64,000 bases of DNA from Methanogenium marinum (GTDB lineage: Archaea > Halobacteriota > Methanomicrobia > Methanomicrobiales > Methanomicrobiaceae): the NCBI RefSeq assembly GCF_028912405.1, contig NZ_JAKELO010000002.1:1559276-1623275 (forward strand), read 5' to 3'. Of this stretch, positions 7,971 to 16,631 are shown in pieces; position 1 is the stretch's first letter, and each line of letters opens with the position of its first letter. The position numbers and the translations under genes are program-made. The notes under the pieces are model-generated. The model did not search any database. It was given only the letters and a program-made list of their open reading frames with translations, and was not told where the DNA came from.

Positions 7971-9656
7971 TTAGTAATGGCGGCGTCGGATGATGTAACC
8001 GATAAAAAGCAGCATGATTACCCCCGCGGCAATTTCCTGTCTGAGGAGGTTATCATTAGCTGGTGTTGATGCGTCATCCGGCAGGGGACCGGCATCTTCC
8101 CAGTCTGCGGTAAAGACATCACTGAAGTAGGCTCCTGCATCCGTACTTTCAATGATGACACCTGCTTCACGGTTGAAGGAAGGGGAATTTTCATTCCAGT
8201 TGACCGATGAGATGAGCACGGCATCGCCATCTACGATGACCCCTTTGTTGTGCACTTTCTCCGGGTATCCGGGGCCGAGGTGAGCAAGGCGTGCCTCCAT
8301 TGAAAGTCCTTCTGCTGTCGCAAGGGCATTTATCTGTGCTGCCATTTCATCATTGTCGTTTTCCCCTTCGATATTGAACCAGTAACTGTCGAGAATGATA
8401 CGTACGGTAACCCCCTGGCGGGCAGCGCCAACCGCCGCTTCGAGATATGGATTTGGTGTGTCTTTTGTCCAGTTGCTGATGTAGGCCTGCTGTATGTCAA
8501 CCGTATTCTCTGCATCTTTGATGAGTTCCGGAATAAGGTATGCAGTATCCGGGGCAAGGACCGGAGTCACGGTAGCGCCCTCAAAGGAATGTGTACCAAA
8601 TGCCGGTTTGTATGGATACCCTGAACTCTCCTCCGGCAGGGTGCCTGTGCCGGAAAATGGAACAATATCATTCCCTGTCATATCAGCCGTGAAAACGTCT
8701 GCAAAATAGTCTGCCACCCGGGGGTCGGTGATAAGGATGCCCCATCCCCTGTTTCCTGTACTTCCTCTCTGAGGGAATCCGCTCCCCTTGAAGTTTTCGG
8801 ATGTCACAAGGACTGCTTCACGGTCGGCGATGATATATTTGGCATGGTCATAGCGATAGCGGGCATGAGCGTTATCTGTGGTCTCCATCGTGTATACTTT
8901 GGCACCGTTATCACGGAGATATGTGGCCGTCCCCTTCTCTTCGCTGCTGATACCGCCGACCGGCCCGCCTTCTAAGAGGAGGGTGACACTGACGCCATCG
9001 TCCAGTGCGGCGACAACGTCTGTTGCAAGGCCCGAGTCTGCGAACTCATAGACATTGATGAGCAGCTCTGTGTCTGCGAGAGCAATGGCGCTCTCGAGCA
9101 TCTCCCGTGATGCATCCGGTGCTGCAAACACCGTTCCGGAGACGCCGGAGAAGGAGACAGGAACAAACTGTGACTGGCCAATCATCAGCGGGCGGGGATC
9201 CCAGATGCCATCTTTTTGAAAGTGTACCTGTCCCTCACGGCAGACAATGTCTCCTGGCCAGGTGACGCGGCAGGTTTCCTGTCCACCTTCCCGCAGGATG
9301 ACCTCGTCCCCTTTGTTTCCCAGTTTTAAGGTCCCCGTACGAATTAGATCAGGTACGCCGGGTGCGGAATCATACCATTCATAGTCTGGGTATGCCCCGT
9401 GCACCGTGCGATATGCCTCTGCCTGCTGTGCCACAACAATTCTCCCCTCTGCCCTGTCACCGTCCGGGAACCGGGCACTGCCCTCCCCGTCTGATATTGA
9501 GACACCGGTGAGACTGCCACTGCCGGAGATGACGAGGTATTCGTCGGCCTCCCCCTTGTACCAGGTATCCGGACAAACTTCGGTGATGGTGAATGCAGCG
9601 GTCACCGTGCCACAGCAGAGGAGACAGAGTGCCAGGAAGAGGGGGAGGATGTGCAT
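7971..9656 (-). CDS. Secreted phospholipase D-like protein with lamin-tail domain (561 aa)
   Basis: A signal peptide spans residues 1-20. Residues about 22-130 form a lamin-tail domain (ITEVCPD, DEYLVISGSG, TGTLKLGNKGDEVIL). Two phospholipase D half-domains follow, each with an HKD-type motif: HAKYIIADREAVLVTSENF near residue 270 and HNKGVIVDGDAVLISSVNW near residue 470. Both catalytic His and Lys are present, so the enzyme should be active as a phosphodiesterase, for example a nuclease or phospholipase. A C-terminal helix followed by RRRHY anchors it with the catalytic domains outside the cell. Lamin-tail plus nuclease combinations are known in secreted DNases. The stop lies a few bases from the upstream ATG option of the archaellin-like gene. 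Substrate unknown; extracellular DNA is a good candidate. Confidence 0.85.
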   Translation of the reverse strand: MHILPLFLALCLLCCGTVTAAFTITEVCPDTWYKGEADEYLVISGSGSLTGVSISDGEGSARFPDGDRAEGRIVVAQQAEAYRTVHGAYPDYEWYDSAPGVPDLIRTGTLKLGNKGDEVILREGGQETCRVTWPGDIVCREGQVHFQKDGIWDPRPLMIGQSQFVPVSFSGVSGTVFAAPDASREMLESAIALADTELLINVYEFADSGLATDVVAALDDGVSVTLLLEGGPVGGISSEEKGTATYLRDNGAKVYTMETTDNAHARYRYDHAKYIIADREAVLVTSENFKGSGFPQRGSTGNRGWGILITDPRVADYFADVFTADMTGNDIVPFSGTGTLPEESSGYPYKPAFGTHSFEGATVTPVLAPDTAYLIPELIKDAENTVDIQQAYISNWTKDTPNPYLEAAVGAARQGVTVRIILDSYWFNIEGENDNDEMAAQINALATAEGLSMEARLAHLGPGYPEKVHNKGVIVDGDAVLISSVNWNENSPSFNREAGVIIESTDAGAYFSDVFTADWEDAGPLPDDASTPANDNLLRQEIAAGVIMLLFIGYIIRRRHY

Positions 9657-9737
9657 ATCTGAGAGATATGTCCGGAAAAATATACGTTTTTCGAATTGAA
9701 TCCGGACCTCTTTTTGACGAATTATTTATGTCTCAGA

Positions 9738-10394
9738 ATGATGATGGTTTATCAGAGTACTGAAATGGATACGGGAGCAGAAAAGAGAAATGGCCCTCTG
9801 GTTGTTAAGGTCGGCGGTAGCCTGACAGCAGAGATTCCGGAACTATATGAGATTCTCGTATCATCCGGCCGTGACATTCTGATCGTTCCGGGCGGCGGTC
9901 GCTTTGCCGATGCTGTCAGGGATGCAGGTGCTGAAGGAACACCGGCACACTGGATGGCTGTCTGTGCGATGGAACAGACTGCATGGCTTTTGGTGGCGGC
10001 AGGGGCTGTTCCTGTGGAAGGGGTGCATGACCCGGTAGAGGGCGTTTCGGTGCTACTACCCTACCGGGCGATGCGGGAAGCCGATCCGCTGCCCCATTCC
10101 TGGGATGTGACGTCAGATACTATTGCGGCATGGGTTGCATCGGCACGGGATGCCCCGCTTTTGCTCCTGAAATCAGTGGATGGAATATTGTGTGAGGGGG
10201 AACTATGTGAATTTGTTTCTGGGGAGATGGGGCCGGGAACAATAGAAACGGATGTGGTAGATCCGTTATTTCTTCCTTTCGCCCATGCATCAGGTGTCAG
10301 ATGGGCCATCATCAACGGCCGTGAACCGGAACGATTACGTCTTTTTCTGCAGGGTGAAAAGCCCCTTGGTACCTATTCTAATCCACATCTTTAA
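9738..10394 (+). CDS. mfnE: Amino acid kinase-family protein, probable MfnE (methanofuran biosynthesis)
   Basis: The product has the amino acid kinase fold: VVKVGGSL near the N-terminus, ILIVPGGGRFADAVRDAG, and a nucleotide-binding region LLLLKSVDGI. At about 210-220 residues without regulatory ACT domains it matches the archaeal family that phosphorylates 5-(aminomethyl)-3-furanmethanol phosphate to the diphosphate in methanofuran synthesis. Methanofuran is the first C1 carrier of methanogenesis and acts in the cytoplasm. The start is unsure: ATGs at 9738, 9741, 9744 and 9765 and a TTG at 9696 are in frame and none has a clear ribosome binding site. The next gene begins about 30 bases after the stop. 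Assignment rests on family resemblance. Confidence 0.7.
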   Translation: MMMVYQSTEMDTGAEKRNGPLVVKVGGSLTAEIPELYEILVSSGRDILIVPGGGRFADAVRDAGAEGTPAHWMAVCAMEQTAWLLVAAGAVPVEGVHDPVEGVSVLLPYRAMREADPLPHSWDVTSDTIAAWVASARDAPLLLLKSVDGILCEGELCEFVSGEMGPGTIETDVVDPLFLPFAHASGVRWAIINGREPERLRLFLQGEKPLGTYSNPHL

Positions 10395-10424
10395 TTGTTT
10401 TGATGCCGAACTAATAAGTTAATT

Positions 10425-10586
10425 ATGGCAATAGAGAAGTGTACCTCCTGTAATGTCCCGCTCGCATCAGAGGGCTGGACAAAGTTCTCCTGCCCCAAGT
10501 GCGGAGAAACCATATACCGGTGCCATGACTGCCGGCACCAGAGTATCCCCTACGAATGCAAGAAATGCGGATTCATGGGACCCTGA
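10425..10586 (+). CDS. Small zinc-ribbon protein (53 aa), partner of EF-1beta
   Basis: Translation from the ATG at 10425 gives 53 residues with four C-x2-C type pairs: CTSC, CPKC, CHDC and CKKC, interleaved as two treble-clef/zinc-ribbon units. This family (HVO_2753-like small zinc fingers) is widespread in euryarchaea and commonly sits directly in front of the EF-1beta gene, as here, with a 3-base gap between stop and next ATG. It probably binds two zinc ions. RNA or ribosome association is usual speculation for the family. Tight spacing implies co-transcription and translational coupling with EF-1beta. Confidence 0.9.
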   Translation: MAIEKCTSCNVPLASEGWTKFSCPKCGETIYRCHDCRHQSIPYECKKCGFMGP

Positions 10587-10589
10587 AGT

Positions 10590-10847
10590 ATGGGTGACGT
10601 AGCAGTAATTATCAAGATTATGCCCAAGTCACCTGACGTTGACCTCGTGGCACTGCAGGCATTAATCAAGGAAAAGCTTCCCGGAACACAGGACTTGGTT
10701 GTCGAGCCTATCGGCTTTGGTCTCTCCAGTCTGAAAGCTGCAATCGTTGTCCCTGACGCTGAAGGGAGCACCGAAGAGGCTGAGGCAACACTCCGCGGTC
10801 TTGAGGGTGTCGAGTCTGCAGAGATTATCTCTGTTACCCTGACCTAA
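10590..10847 (+). CDS. ef1b: Translation elongation factor 1-beta
   Basis: The 85-residue product has the length and pattern of archaeal aEF-1beta: GDVAVIIKIMPKSPDVDL at the start, IGFGLSSLKAAIVVPD in the middle and the closing GVESAEIISVTLT. It is the guanine nucleotide exchange factor that recharges EF-1alpha with GTP during translation. It follows the zinc-ribbon gene by three bases. A T-rich stretch just after the stop (TTTTCTGTTC, then TTTTTTCC near 10873) is a likely terminator. Very confident. Confidence 0.96.
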   Translation: MGDVAVIIKIMPKSPDVDLVALQALIKEKLPGTQDLVVEPIGFGLSSLKAAIVVPDAEGSTEEAEATLRGLEGVESAEIISVTLT

Positions 10848-11058
10848 GAGCAGTATTTTCTGTTCTTATCAATTTTTTCCTTTGAGTTGGTGTGTGCCTT
10901 TTTGGTATGGTGACGTTTATGTTCTGCCGTATATACTGAAGACTGAATGTGGGTAATTGAGATTTTCTCCGTCCGTACTTTTGTGACCATTTTTTCCCTT
11001 GTTTTGGGGTATTTTGAGGTAAAATAGACGTATTTGTCATTCCTTTTTACTATTGAAA

Positions 11059-11702
11059 TAATCTGGCTTCACCCGTGAGATATACTGGGAGTGGATGGAG
11101 ATGTCCGATCTCTGGATAGATGATTCAGATGATGGTGGCGATGAGGATGAGCATCCCGACCCCGCCGACGTTTGCACTTCTTCAACTGCTTTGCACTCAA
11201 GAAATGGAAACATAACGGATTCCCAAAATGCTCAGAATGATGTGTATTCTTCTAAAAAAGTACAATATGGAGAAATATGTACAGATAGTAAAAGAAGTTT
11301 GCATGTTTTCGGGGAAACACACAGCACACCTGACGGAGGGGATGATTCCGGTAGGGACTTCTGTGAATCTGGAATGGGTGCAAACAAAGAGTCAATATAT
11401 AAATGCAATGAACAATTGGCATTTCGTGACAGCAAAAACGATATTTACTCATGCAAAGCTGAAAACAAAGCAAAAAAACATATGAAAAGATGCAAACAAA
11501 TCGCTCGAAGGGAATCGTAAACCCGCTCCCTGGCATTCTTGATCATCGGGACTTTGAGCGTTCTACAGTCATCCTGGGTCATTGTCATCTCTGCGGTGAA
11601 GGGGCGGCGGTGTATCATTCTGAAGAGCATCGGGCGAGTATCTGTGAAGCGTGCTATTCATGGCCGGTCAGGGAGTGGAACAGGAGTGAGGGGGTGGTGT
11701 GA
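11059..11702 (+). pseudogene. Relic of a zinc-finger-tailed protein, copy 1 (frameshifted, 5'-truncated)
   Basis: A hydrophilic, low-complexity Asp/Ser/Asn-rich stretch (11059-11520) is followed in another frame by a C4 zinc-finger tail (11490-11702): LPGILDHRDFERS, then GHCHLCGEGAAVYH and CEACYSW. The same tail occurs at 20948-21061 (LPGILDHHEFERS, GHCMLCGDGVAVYR), preceded by a similar acidic linker. The two frames here must be joined by a frameshift near 11485. Long acidic linkers ending in a zinc finger are typical of replication proteins (primase- or MCM-like) of archaeal integrated elements, but no helicase or primase core remains. I read it as the decayed 3' end of such a gene. The 70-residue tail could still be expressed from 11490. 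Confidence 0.55.
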
Positions 11703-12183
11703 AGAAGGGAAAAGAGTCTGGTTCAATAAGAGGAAAATTCATATTATTGACGGTTGTGGCATGCAATGGTATATATTCTGCTGAAAATCGCATCTAAAAC
11801 GAATAGCCAGACACCGTTTAGGAAAGACATTACGAATTGGTTTCCATAGAATATGGGGAGAAATTGCGTAACAATTTGTCCCACAGGAGGCTGTTGTTTG
11901 AACCAAGCAACAGCTCCTTAAGATACTGCCATTCCGTGCTTTGTTTAGAAAGCATGGTGGCTTTGACACAAGAGATATATCGGTGACGATTTTTTCAGTA
12001 TGTGCAAGAAAAATTCAGAACGATCTTCGATGGGCTGGACCCGTCTTATCGGTTGCCTAATGGCTTAACCGATAATAGATGAAACCCATTTGTTAAATTA
12101 AATTGCTTCATTGGTTCATACCGGTATGATATGAACACCCCAGGCAATTTTATCAAGAGTATTTACCTCAGTCAGGTGGATTA
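11703..12183. other. 480-base gap with three strong inverted repeats
   Basis: No convincing gene is visible. The stretch holds three hairpins: 11885-11918 (7-bp GCTGTTG stem extended by AGGA/TCCT), 12046-12075 (9-bp TTATCGGTT stem with an inner GCC/GGC, enclosed by an ATGGG/CCCAT pair at 12030 and 12085), and 12115-12137 (GTTCATA/TATGAAC around CCGGTATGA). On the minus strand a 41-residue frame (MLSKQSTEWQYLKE...) lies near 11950-11830 and reads like protein, possibly a gene scrap. The region lies downstream of both the relic and the TBP gene, which converge on it. Confidence 0.6.
12046..12075. repeat. Long inverted repeat (9-bp perfect stem)
   Basis: TTATCGGTT and AACCGATAA pair perfectly. 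Between them GCC and GGC can pair around TAAT, and outside them ATGGG (12030-12034) and CCCAT (12085-12089) can also pair. This gives a stacked cruciform/hairpin of about 60 bases. There is no T-run directly after it on either strand, so a simple terminator is not obvious. It may be the end of a decayed mobile element. Confidence 0.7.
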
Positions 12184-12744
12184 CTAAATCTGTCCTAATT
12201 TACTCGTAAGATAATCAATAGAGAGTTTAACGTCATCCAGATTCTTTGCCCCTGTGAGAATATATTTCCCGGATGAAAAGAGCAGTGCCACGACTTTTGG
12301 GTCTGTCATTCTGTACACAAGACCGGGAAACTGTTCGGGTTCGTATTCAACACTCTCATGACTGAGCGTAAGCATTACTTTGTTGAGGTTGATAAAAGTC
12401 CCACTGTCATAGGAACAGACCATATTTGAAATAACAACATTCGGAGACTCTATTGTCTTTACCCCACATTTATTCAACTGACTGATAATCGTGGTAAGGC
12501 CTTCTTTGAATTCTTCTTTATTTGATATTCCGGTCATGACTATTTTTCCGGATGAGAAGAGGAGGAGTGCTATCTCAGGCTTTTTCATATGGTAAATGGC
12601 ACCGGGAAATTTCTTTTTATTGAGGACACACCCATCCAGTACGTTTGAAAGATATTCAATATCCATAGCCTCCGCAACACTTCCGGAAGCAACAATATTT
12701 TCAATTTTCAGTGATGTGTATATGCTCTTGCCATCCATTGCCAT
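12184..12744 (-). CDS. tbp: TATA-box binding protein, divergent paralogue (186 aa)
   Basis: The product is the two-repeat saddle of TBP. Repeat 1 contains LKIENIVASG, FPGAIYHMKKPEIALLLFSSGK; repeat 2 contains NVVISNMVCSYDSG and FPGLVYRMTDPKVVALLFSSGK. The paired phenylalanines that kink the TATA box (FPG and LLLFSSGK, VALLFSSGK) are kept in both halves. Starting at the ATG at 12744 gives the family's usual length; a TTG at 12780 is in frame upstream. The usual acidic C-terminal tail is lacking. The many Lys-rich, unusual substitutions and AT-rich composition suggest an additional TBP, not the main one, able to direct a subset of promoters. It stands alone, not in an operon. Family call is certain. 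Confidence 0.92.
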   Translation of the reverse strand: MAMDGKSIYTSLKIENIVASGSVAEAMDIEYLSNVLDGCVLNKKKFPGAIYHMKKPEIALLLFSSGKIVMTGISNKEEFKEGLTTIISQLNKCGVKTIESPNVVISNMVCSYDSGTFINLNKVMLTLSHESVEYEPEQFPGLVYRMTDPKVVALLFSSGKYILTGAKNLDDVKLSIDYLTSKLGQI

Positions 12745-13201
12745 CTTTTTATAGATTCTAATACGATAACTATTGGCCAATCATTTTATCATTGCATCGT
12801 TACCAATTCTATCTGGACGGATTTTTTGGGAATTAATTCAGAATGAACGATGTGAATTACACGCATTTCCGGATATGTTTAAGATTGCAGATTTGCAAAA
12901 AGAATCCATCGTTTTTGATTTAGGAGTAGATATCTATCAGGCATCATCCTCATATGTTTTGATGAAAATATGAAGTGATTTACAAAAGCAGGGATTTCCA
13001 AAATTCCGGCCAACACAGATTGCCACCAATTTGCATTAAGAAATGAATTTTGGAATTCACATTTCGGTTTGTAATACTATTTTGATACACTTTCTGTTTG
13101 TTCGCATCCGGGTACTCGGTGAAATACTATTGAAATCAGAGGATAAATTTGTTCTTTGGATATCATTTCAGGATCAATTTATATGTTTTTTGTGACATCC
13201 T
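12745..13201. other. Intergenic stretch with likely promoters
   Basis: About 460 AT-rich bases between the divergent TBP gene and the gene at 13202. A TATA-like TTTATATG at 13178-13185 lies about 25 bases upstream of the 13202/13211 start and would give a leaderless transcript. A frame of 66 residues (12773-12973, plus) has no start signal or recognisable pattern and is not called. Nothing else is seen. Confidence 0.5.
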
Positions 13202-13612
13202 ATGTGTGTCATGGAAGAGAACAGGGATGAAGAAGAAATTCTGTTGTTTGTTTACAATGCAGACAGCGGTGTTTTCAGGGAACTGAAGGATTATGTTCAT
13301 AAGGCTGTTTTACCGTCCACATATGACTGTTCCCTGTGTGCACTGACCTACGGAAGCACAGGTATGAAAAAGAGATGGAAGAATTTTCTAAAAGAACTTG
13401 ATGTCAGTGTTGAATTTTTACATCGTGATGAGATGACCAAAAAATACCCTGCTTTAGCTGTTCGCCTTCCGGCTGTGTTTATAAAATCGGGTCAATCACT
13501 GAATCTGCTGATAACCGCCGGAGAAATTGGATTATCAAAAGATCTTGAGGAACTGATGGATCTTCTTACCTATAAGCTGAAACACGGTACTGTAATGGAG
13601 ATTGTTCAATAA
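13202..13612 (+). CDS. Conserved hypothetical protein with CxxC (136 aa)
   Basis: The product begins (from ATG 13202, or 13211) with a strand EILLFVYNADSG, followed by ELKDYVHKAVLPSTYDCSLC, then LTYGSTGMKKRWKNFLKEL and VEFLHRDEM. This pattern recurs in uncharacterised bacterial and archaeal proteins of about the same size. The order strand, helix, CSLC, then a later VRLPAVFI strand suggests a thioredoxin-like or small alpha/beta fold, with the CxxC possibly redox-active or metal-binding. It stands alone with its own TATA-like element and is convergent with the MscS gene. Function unknown. Confidence 0.75.
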   Translation: MCVMEENRDEEEILLFVYNADSGVFRELKDYVHKAVLPSTYDCSLCALTYGSTGMKKRWKNFLKELDVSVEFLHRDEMTKKYPALAVRLPAVFIKSGQSLNLLITAGEIGLSKDLEELMDLLTYKLKHGTVMEIVQ

Positions 13613-13695
13613 TCGTATTCGTCACATTTGATTCCGGAATGTGTTTTAGATCCGGCTTCTTTTGAAAATGAGTATGAGGTTGAAATCCGGACAGA

Positions 13696-14640
13696 TTAGT
13701 TTCTGATAACCTCAACCGTATGTTTTCCTGTGATATCCATCGTTTCACTAGCGATATGGTATGTATCTGAAGCCGCAATATTTTCCAGAATTTCCCTGTT
13801 TAATTTATCGTTATGAATTCTTCTGCTCTTTGAGTCAGTTACATATCGTATGCCAAGTTCTACCCAGTTGTCAGTCAGTTTTACATATATTGCCGGGTCG
13901 GTGACTTTTTTTGGAAGGTAATACTTTTCTCCAAGCCTTTCAACTTCAGCTTCTGCCTGTAGGGTCATCTCCCCGGTTTCTGTTTTCACTATTTGCATGA
14001 TATTGGATATTGCTGATTTCCAGTCGCTGTCATATGTTAATGGAATCCTGATTTCGTCCCAGATAAAGTTGTGGTCCTTTGTGTAATTGTATATCATCCC
14101 GGAGATTACAATCGAGTTGGGCATAATTATCAGGCGGCCTGTTGGCTGTTCGGCATCAATCCAGCCTTTAATCTCCATCATTGTCGTGTTCATAATTCCA
14201 ATGTCCATAATGTCCCCAAACGATCCCTCAACTTCCACGCGGTCTCCGATTTTATAGACACTGGTTAGAGTAATGATAATCCCTCCCACAAAATTTCGGA
14301 ACAAATCCTGAAGAGCAATTGCGATTCCGGCGGCAATAATTCCATATGATATTACCAGTGATTCTGTATTTTTAACCCAGATCTGAATTATCAGAAACAA
14401 AAAAAGGATGAACGAAATTACCAGAATCCCTTTATTAAATGTAATTTGCGTTTTTCTGTCTTTTATCAATGTTTTGGCTATCCTTCCGGTTATAATTCCA
14501 TAACAAATAAAGATAATTCCGGTGATGAGGAATGATAAAAATAAATTAAAGTAAATCTGCTCCTGATAATAGTCGTTGAGAAACCAGAATAGTGCGGAGC
14601 TGGAAAAAAGAACAATGGGAATAATATAATTCCGGAGCAT
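13696..14640 (-). CDS. MscS-family mechanosensitive ion channel (314 aa)
   Basis: Four hydrophobic helices occupy roughly residues 5-115. The pore-lining helix is followed by the MscS core GIIAAGIAIALQDLFRNFVGGIII and the beta domain SVYKIGDRVEVEGSFGDIMDIG, then RLIIMPNSIVISGMIYNY. These are the diagnostic motifs of small-conductance mechanosensitive channels, which release solutes on hypo-osmotic shock. The C-terminal alpha/beta cytosolic domain is complete. Length is typical. Single gene with its own promoter region upstream at about 14650-14700; AT-rich like its neighbours. Confidence 0.92.
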   Translation of the reverse strand: MLRNYIIPIVLFSSSALFWFLNDYYQEQIYFNLFLSFLITGIIFICYGIITGRIAKTLIKDRKTQITFNKGILVISFILFLFLIIQIWVKNTESLVISYGIIAAGIAIALQDLFRNFVGGIIITLTSVYKIGDRVEVEGSFGDIMDIGIMNTTMMEIKGWIDAEQPTGRLIIMPNSIVISGMIYNYTKDHNFIWDEIRIPLTYDSDWKSAISNIMQIVKTETGEMTLQAEAEVERLGEKYYLPKKVTDPAIYVKLTDNWVELGIRYVTDSKSRRIHNDKLNREILENIAASDTYHIASETMDITGKHTVEVIRN

Positions 14641-14960
14641 GACCTGAATTCATTACTGTAATATTTATACATAACTCCCTCGAATCAGGGAATAATATCG
14701 GTTTGGGAAATGTATACATAAAAATGTGCTCAGATATAGGTGCGATGGGGAAAATCGCTTTTTGGCGCTGGTTTATATTTCTCAGCTCTCCTGGAGGAAT
14801 ATGAAAATGAGTCCTCCTTATATTTCAGAGATACATAAGGCAGAACCGAATCTGTTGAAATAGAATGTTGTTACCTTTTGATGTTAAATTGATTATCCTG
14901 TACGGGGTAATCCCACTCTTTTTGACCCTCTGGGGGTCGTATTTACCGGATATGGGTGTT
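14641..14960. other. Intergenic stretch with a possible 20-residue reading frame
   Basis: A TATA-like GTTTATATTT at 14771-14780 is followed by CTGGAGGAAT and an ATG at 14801 that opens a 20-codon frame (MKMSPPYISEIHKAEPNLLK, stop at 14861-14863). The ribosome binding site is unusually strong for this window. GGAGGA can also pair with TCCTCC within the frame, which would hide the binding site. A short hairpin GACCC/GGGTC lies near 14924-14938. No larger gene is present. Confidence 0.35.
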
Positions 14961-16250
14961 TCAGGCATAATTTCTCCGTGCATGAGTATTCGCCCAGCTC
15001 TCAATATCGCGTCTGATTTCATCAATGGGAGCGCCTCCCTTCACCCTGAATGACGGTTCCACAGGATACTGGTTTTTATCTTCAGCAACACGTTTGTATC
15101 CCCCGCCGGTGATGTTGAGAAGAATGCAGTCATCCTTTCCAACGGCATCTGCCTCAACTGCCTTTATAAGGGATGCAACGCAGACTGATGCCGCCGGGTC
15201 AATGTCAATATCTTCTGCATCAACAAAATGTTGTTCTGCTTCTGCTGCCTGAGCATTGGTGATGCTGTCCATTGTCCCTCCCGTTGCAGACAGGGCATCA
15301 TACACACCTCCTCTGACGGAGTATGGAGGGTGGCGGTTTGTCAGGACATTGGAATAGACCTGATTCACTGTACGGCTGGCATCCGGCATATCTTTGTCAG
15401 GAATTATTTCCCGCCTGCCGTCCTTCCAGGCGTTTGTCATCGGGGCAAAGGGTTCGTTTTGTGCGAGATGCAGGCGTGGCAGGATTGCCCCAAACCTCCC
15501 GTCACCGATAAGACGCATTGCTGCTTCCCATGCTGCAATGCCTCCCGTTCCACTCCCTACTGCCTGAAAATAAGAGTCAGGGAGGCGTCCTGCTGTAATC
15601 GCCCCGTCCAACATAACGGTTCCCATGCCGTCCCTGCGGGCGACATTCCGTGCACCGCCTTCTGCGACAATGTCTGGTATGGTGCAGACGGTGTTTCCAA
15701 ATTCGATTGAATCAGTATAGTCGCCCTCTACTGTTATCAGGCAGACATTTTTTGTTGGTGCGGTTGTCCAGAGTCTGTCCACAGATGATTCCGGCACAAC
15801 AACAACCACAGGGGCACCGGTGAGGGCCGAAACCTGACAGAATGCCCTTCCGGTGTTTCCGGCGGATGATATCTGAAGAATTCCGTTCCCTTTTTCTCTC
15901 ATCCGGACAGTGGTTGGAAGTGCTTCCAGTTCTTTAAACGAGCATGATTCAATGTGTGCGCCACGCTCCGGCCAATATCCTGAAAAACTGATGTATAGAT
16001 TGGAAAGTCCCAGTTCTTTTGCGAATGTTTCGCTTTTGTATGTGACAGGTCCTGCATCTGATGGCAGGTTTCCTTCTATCGGGAGCCAGTCAGAGAATCT
16101 GAACACTCCGAGATAATTTTGAATCTGCAGGTGTGTTTTCTGGTAATATGCACGTATAAGGCCAGTGCACCCTTCCGGACAGACATTGGTATACCGGTCA
16201 GGGATTCGCCTTCCACAGTCCGGGCATTTGAGAATATATTTTTCCGTCAT
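14961..16250 (-). CDS. Cysteate synthase (coenzyme M biosynthesis), PLP-dependent
   Basis: The protein is a threonine-synthase-like PLP enzyme with an N-terminal zinc-ribbon (CPDC near residue 9, second pair near 24-28). It carries the features of the methanogen cysteate synthase subfamily: FRFSDWLP, SFSGYWPERGAH, and CSFKELEALPT where threonine synthases have SFKDRG. The Schiff-base lysine is expected in CSFKELEA. SAGNTGRAF and AVGSGTGGIAAWEA are cofactor-binding loops. It makes L-cysteate from phosphoserine and sulfite, the first step of coenzyme M synthesis in Methanosarcinales and Methanomicrobiales. The ATG at 16250 is chosen because GGGG lies six bases upstream; a TTG at 16256 is also in frame. 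Stands alone. Confidence 0.88.
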   Translation of the reverse strand: MTEKYILKCPDCGRRIPDRYTNVCPEGCTGLIRAYYQKTHLQIQNYLGVFRFSDWLPIEGNLPSDAGPVTYKSETFAKELGLSNLYISFSGYWPERGAHIESCSFKELEALPTTVRMREKGNGILQISSAGNTGRAFCQVSALTGAPVVVVVPESSVDRLWTTAPTKNVCLITVEGDYTDSIEFGNTVCTIPDIVAEGGARNVARRDGMGTVMLDGAITAGRLPDSYFQAVGSGTGGIAAWEAAMRLIGDGRFGAILPRLHLAQNEPFAPMTNAWKDGRREIIPDKDMPDASRTVNQVYSNVLTNRHPPYSVRGGVYDALSATGGTMDSITNAQAAEAEQHFVDAEDIDIDPAASVCVASLIKAVEADAVGKDDCILLNITGGGYKRVAEDKNQYPVEPSFRVKGGAPIDEIRRDIESWANTHARRNYA

Positions 16251-16631
16251 TTTCAACCCCCATTTGAAAATTGTGGTTTAAATTATGTTTTTTGAGTAAA
16301 TTGATGTTCTTCTGTCCGGGTACAGTTGTAGGAAGCGATGCCCTGATGTTCCTGTTGCTCCCTTGTCTCCTAACCCATAATAATGCCTTCCCTCAACCCG
16401 TACGTAACTTCATGGGGGTCTGATTGTCGGGAGTACAGAGGTATGTTTTACCAGCGTATTTTTGTACAATTCTTCTTCGTTCTTTTCAAAAGAATGAATT
16501 TTTAGATTCATTGAAGATAATATGGCAAAATATTCTACCATTATTCCTTCACAAATGGTGTGGTATTTCTGTATTTGCCGGATGGAGTAACCGTGTGAGA
16601 GATGAAATTTTATACAGACGGTGGCATACCG
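16251..16631. other. Intergenic stretch, about 380 bases, nothing clear
   Basis: Between cysteate synthase (minus strand) and the small gene at 16632. I see no convincing reading frame. A TATA-like TTTTATAC at 16605-16612 precedes the small gene. The stretch near 16490-16520 (TTTTCAAAAGAATGAA) is AT-rich. Confidence 0.4.

Noticed and set aside
12773-12973. Plus-strand frame of 66 codons upstream of the TBP gene
   Set aside because: It has only a TTG start without a binding site and no recognisable pattern; it overlaps the TBP promoter region.
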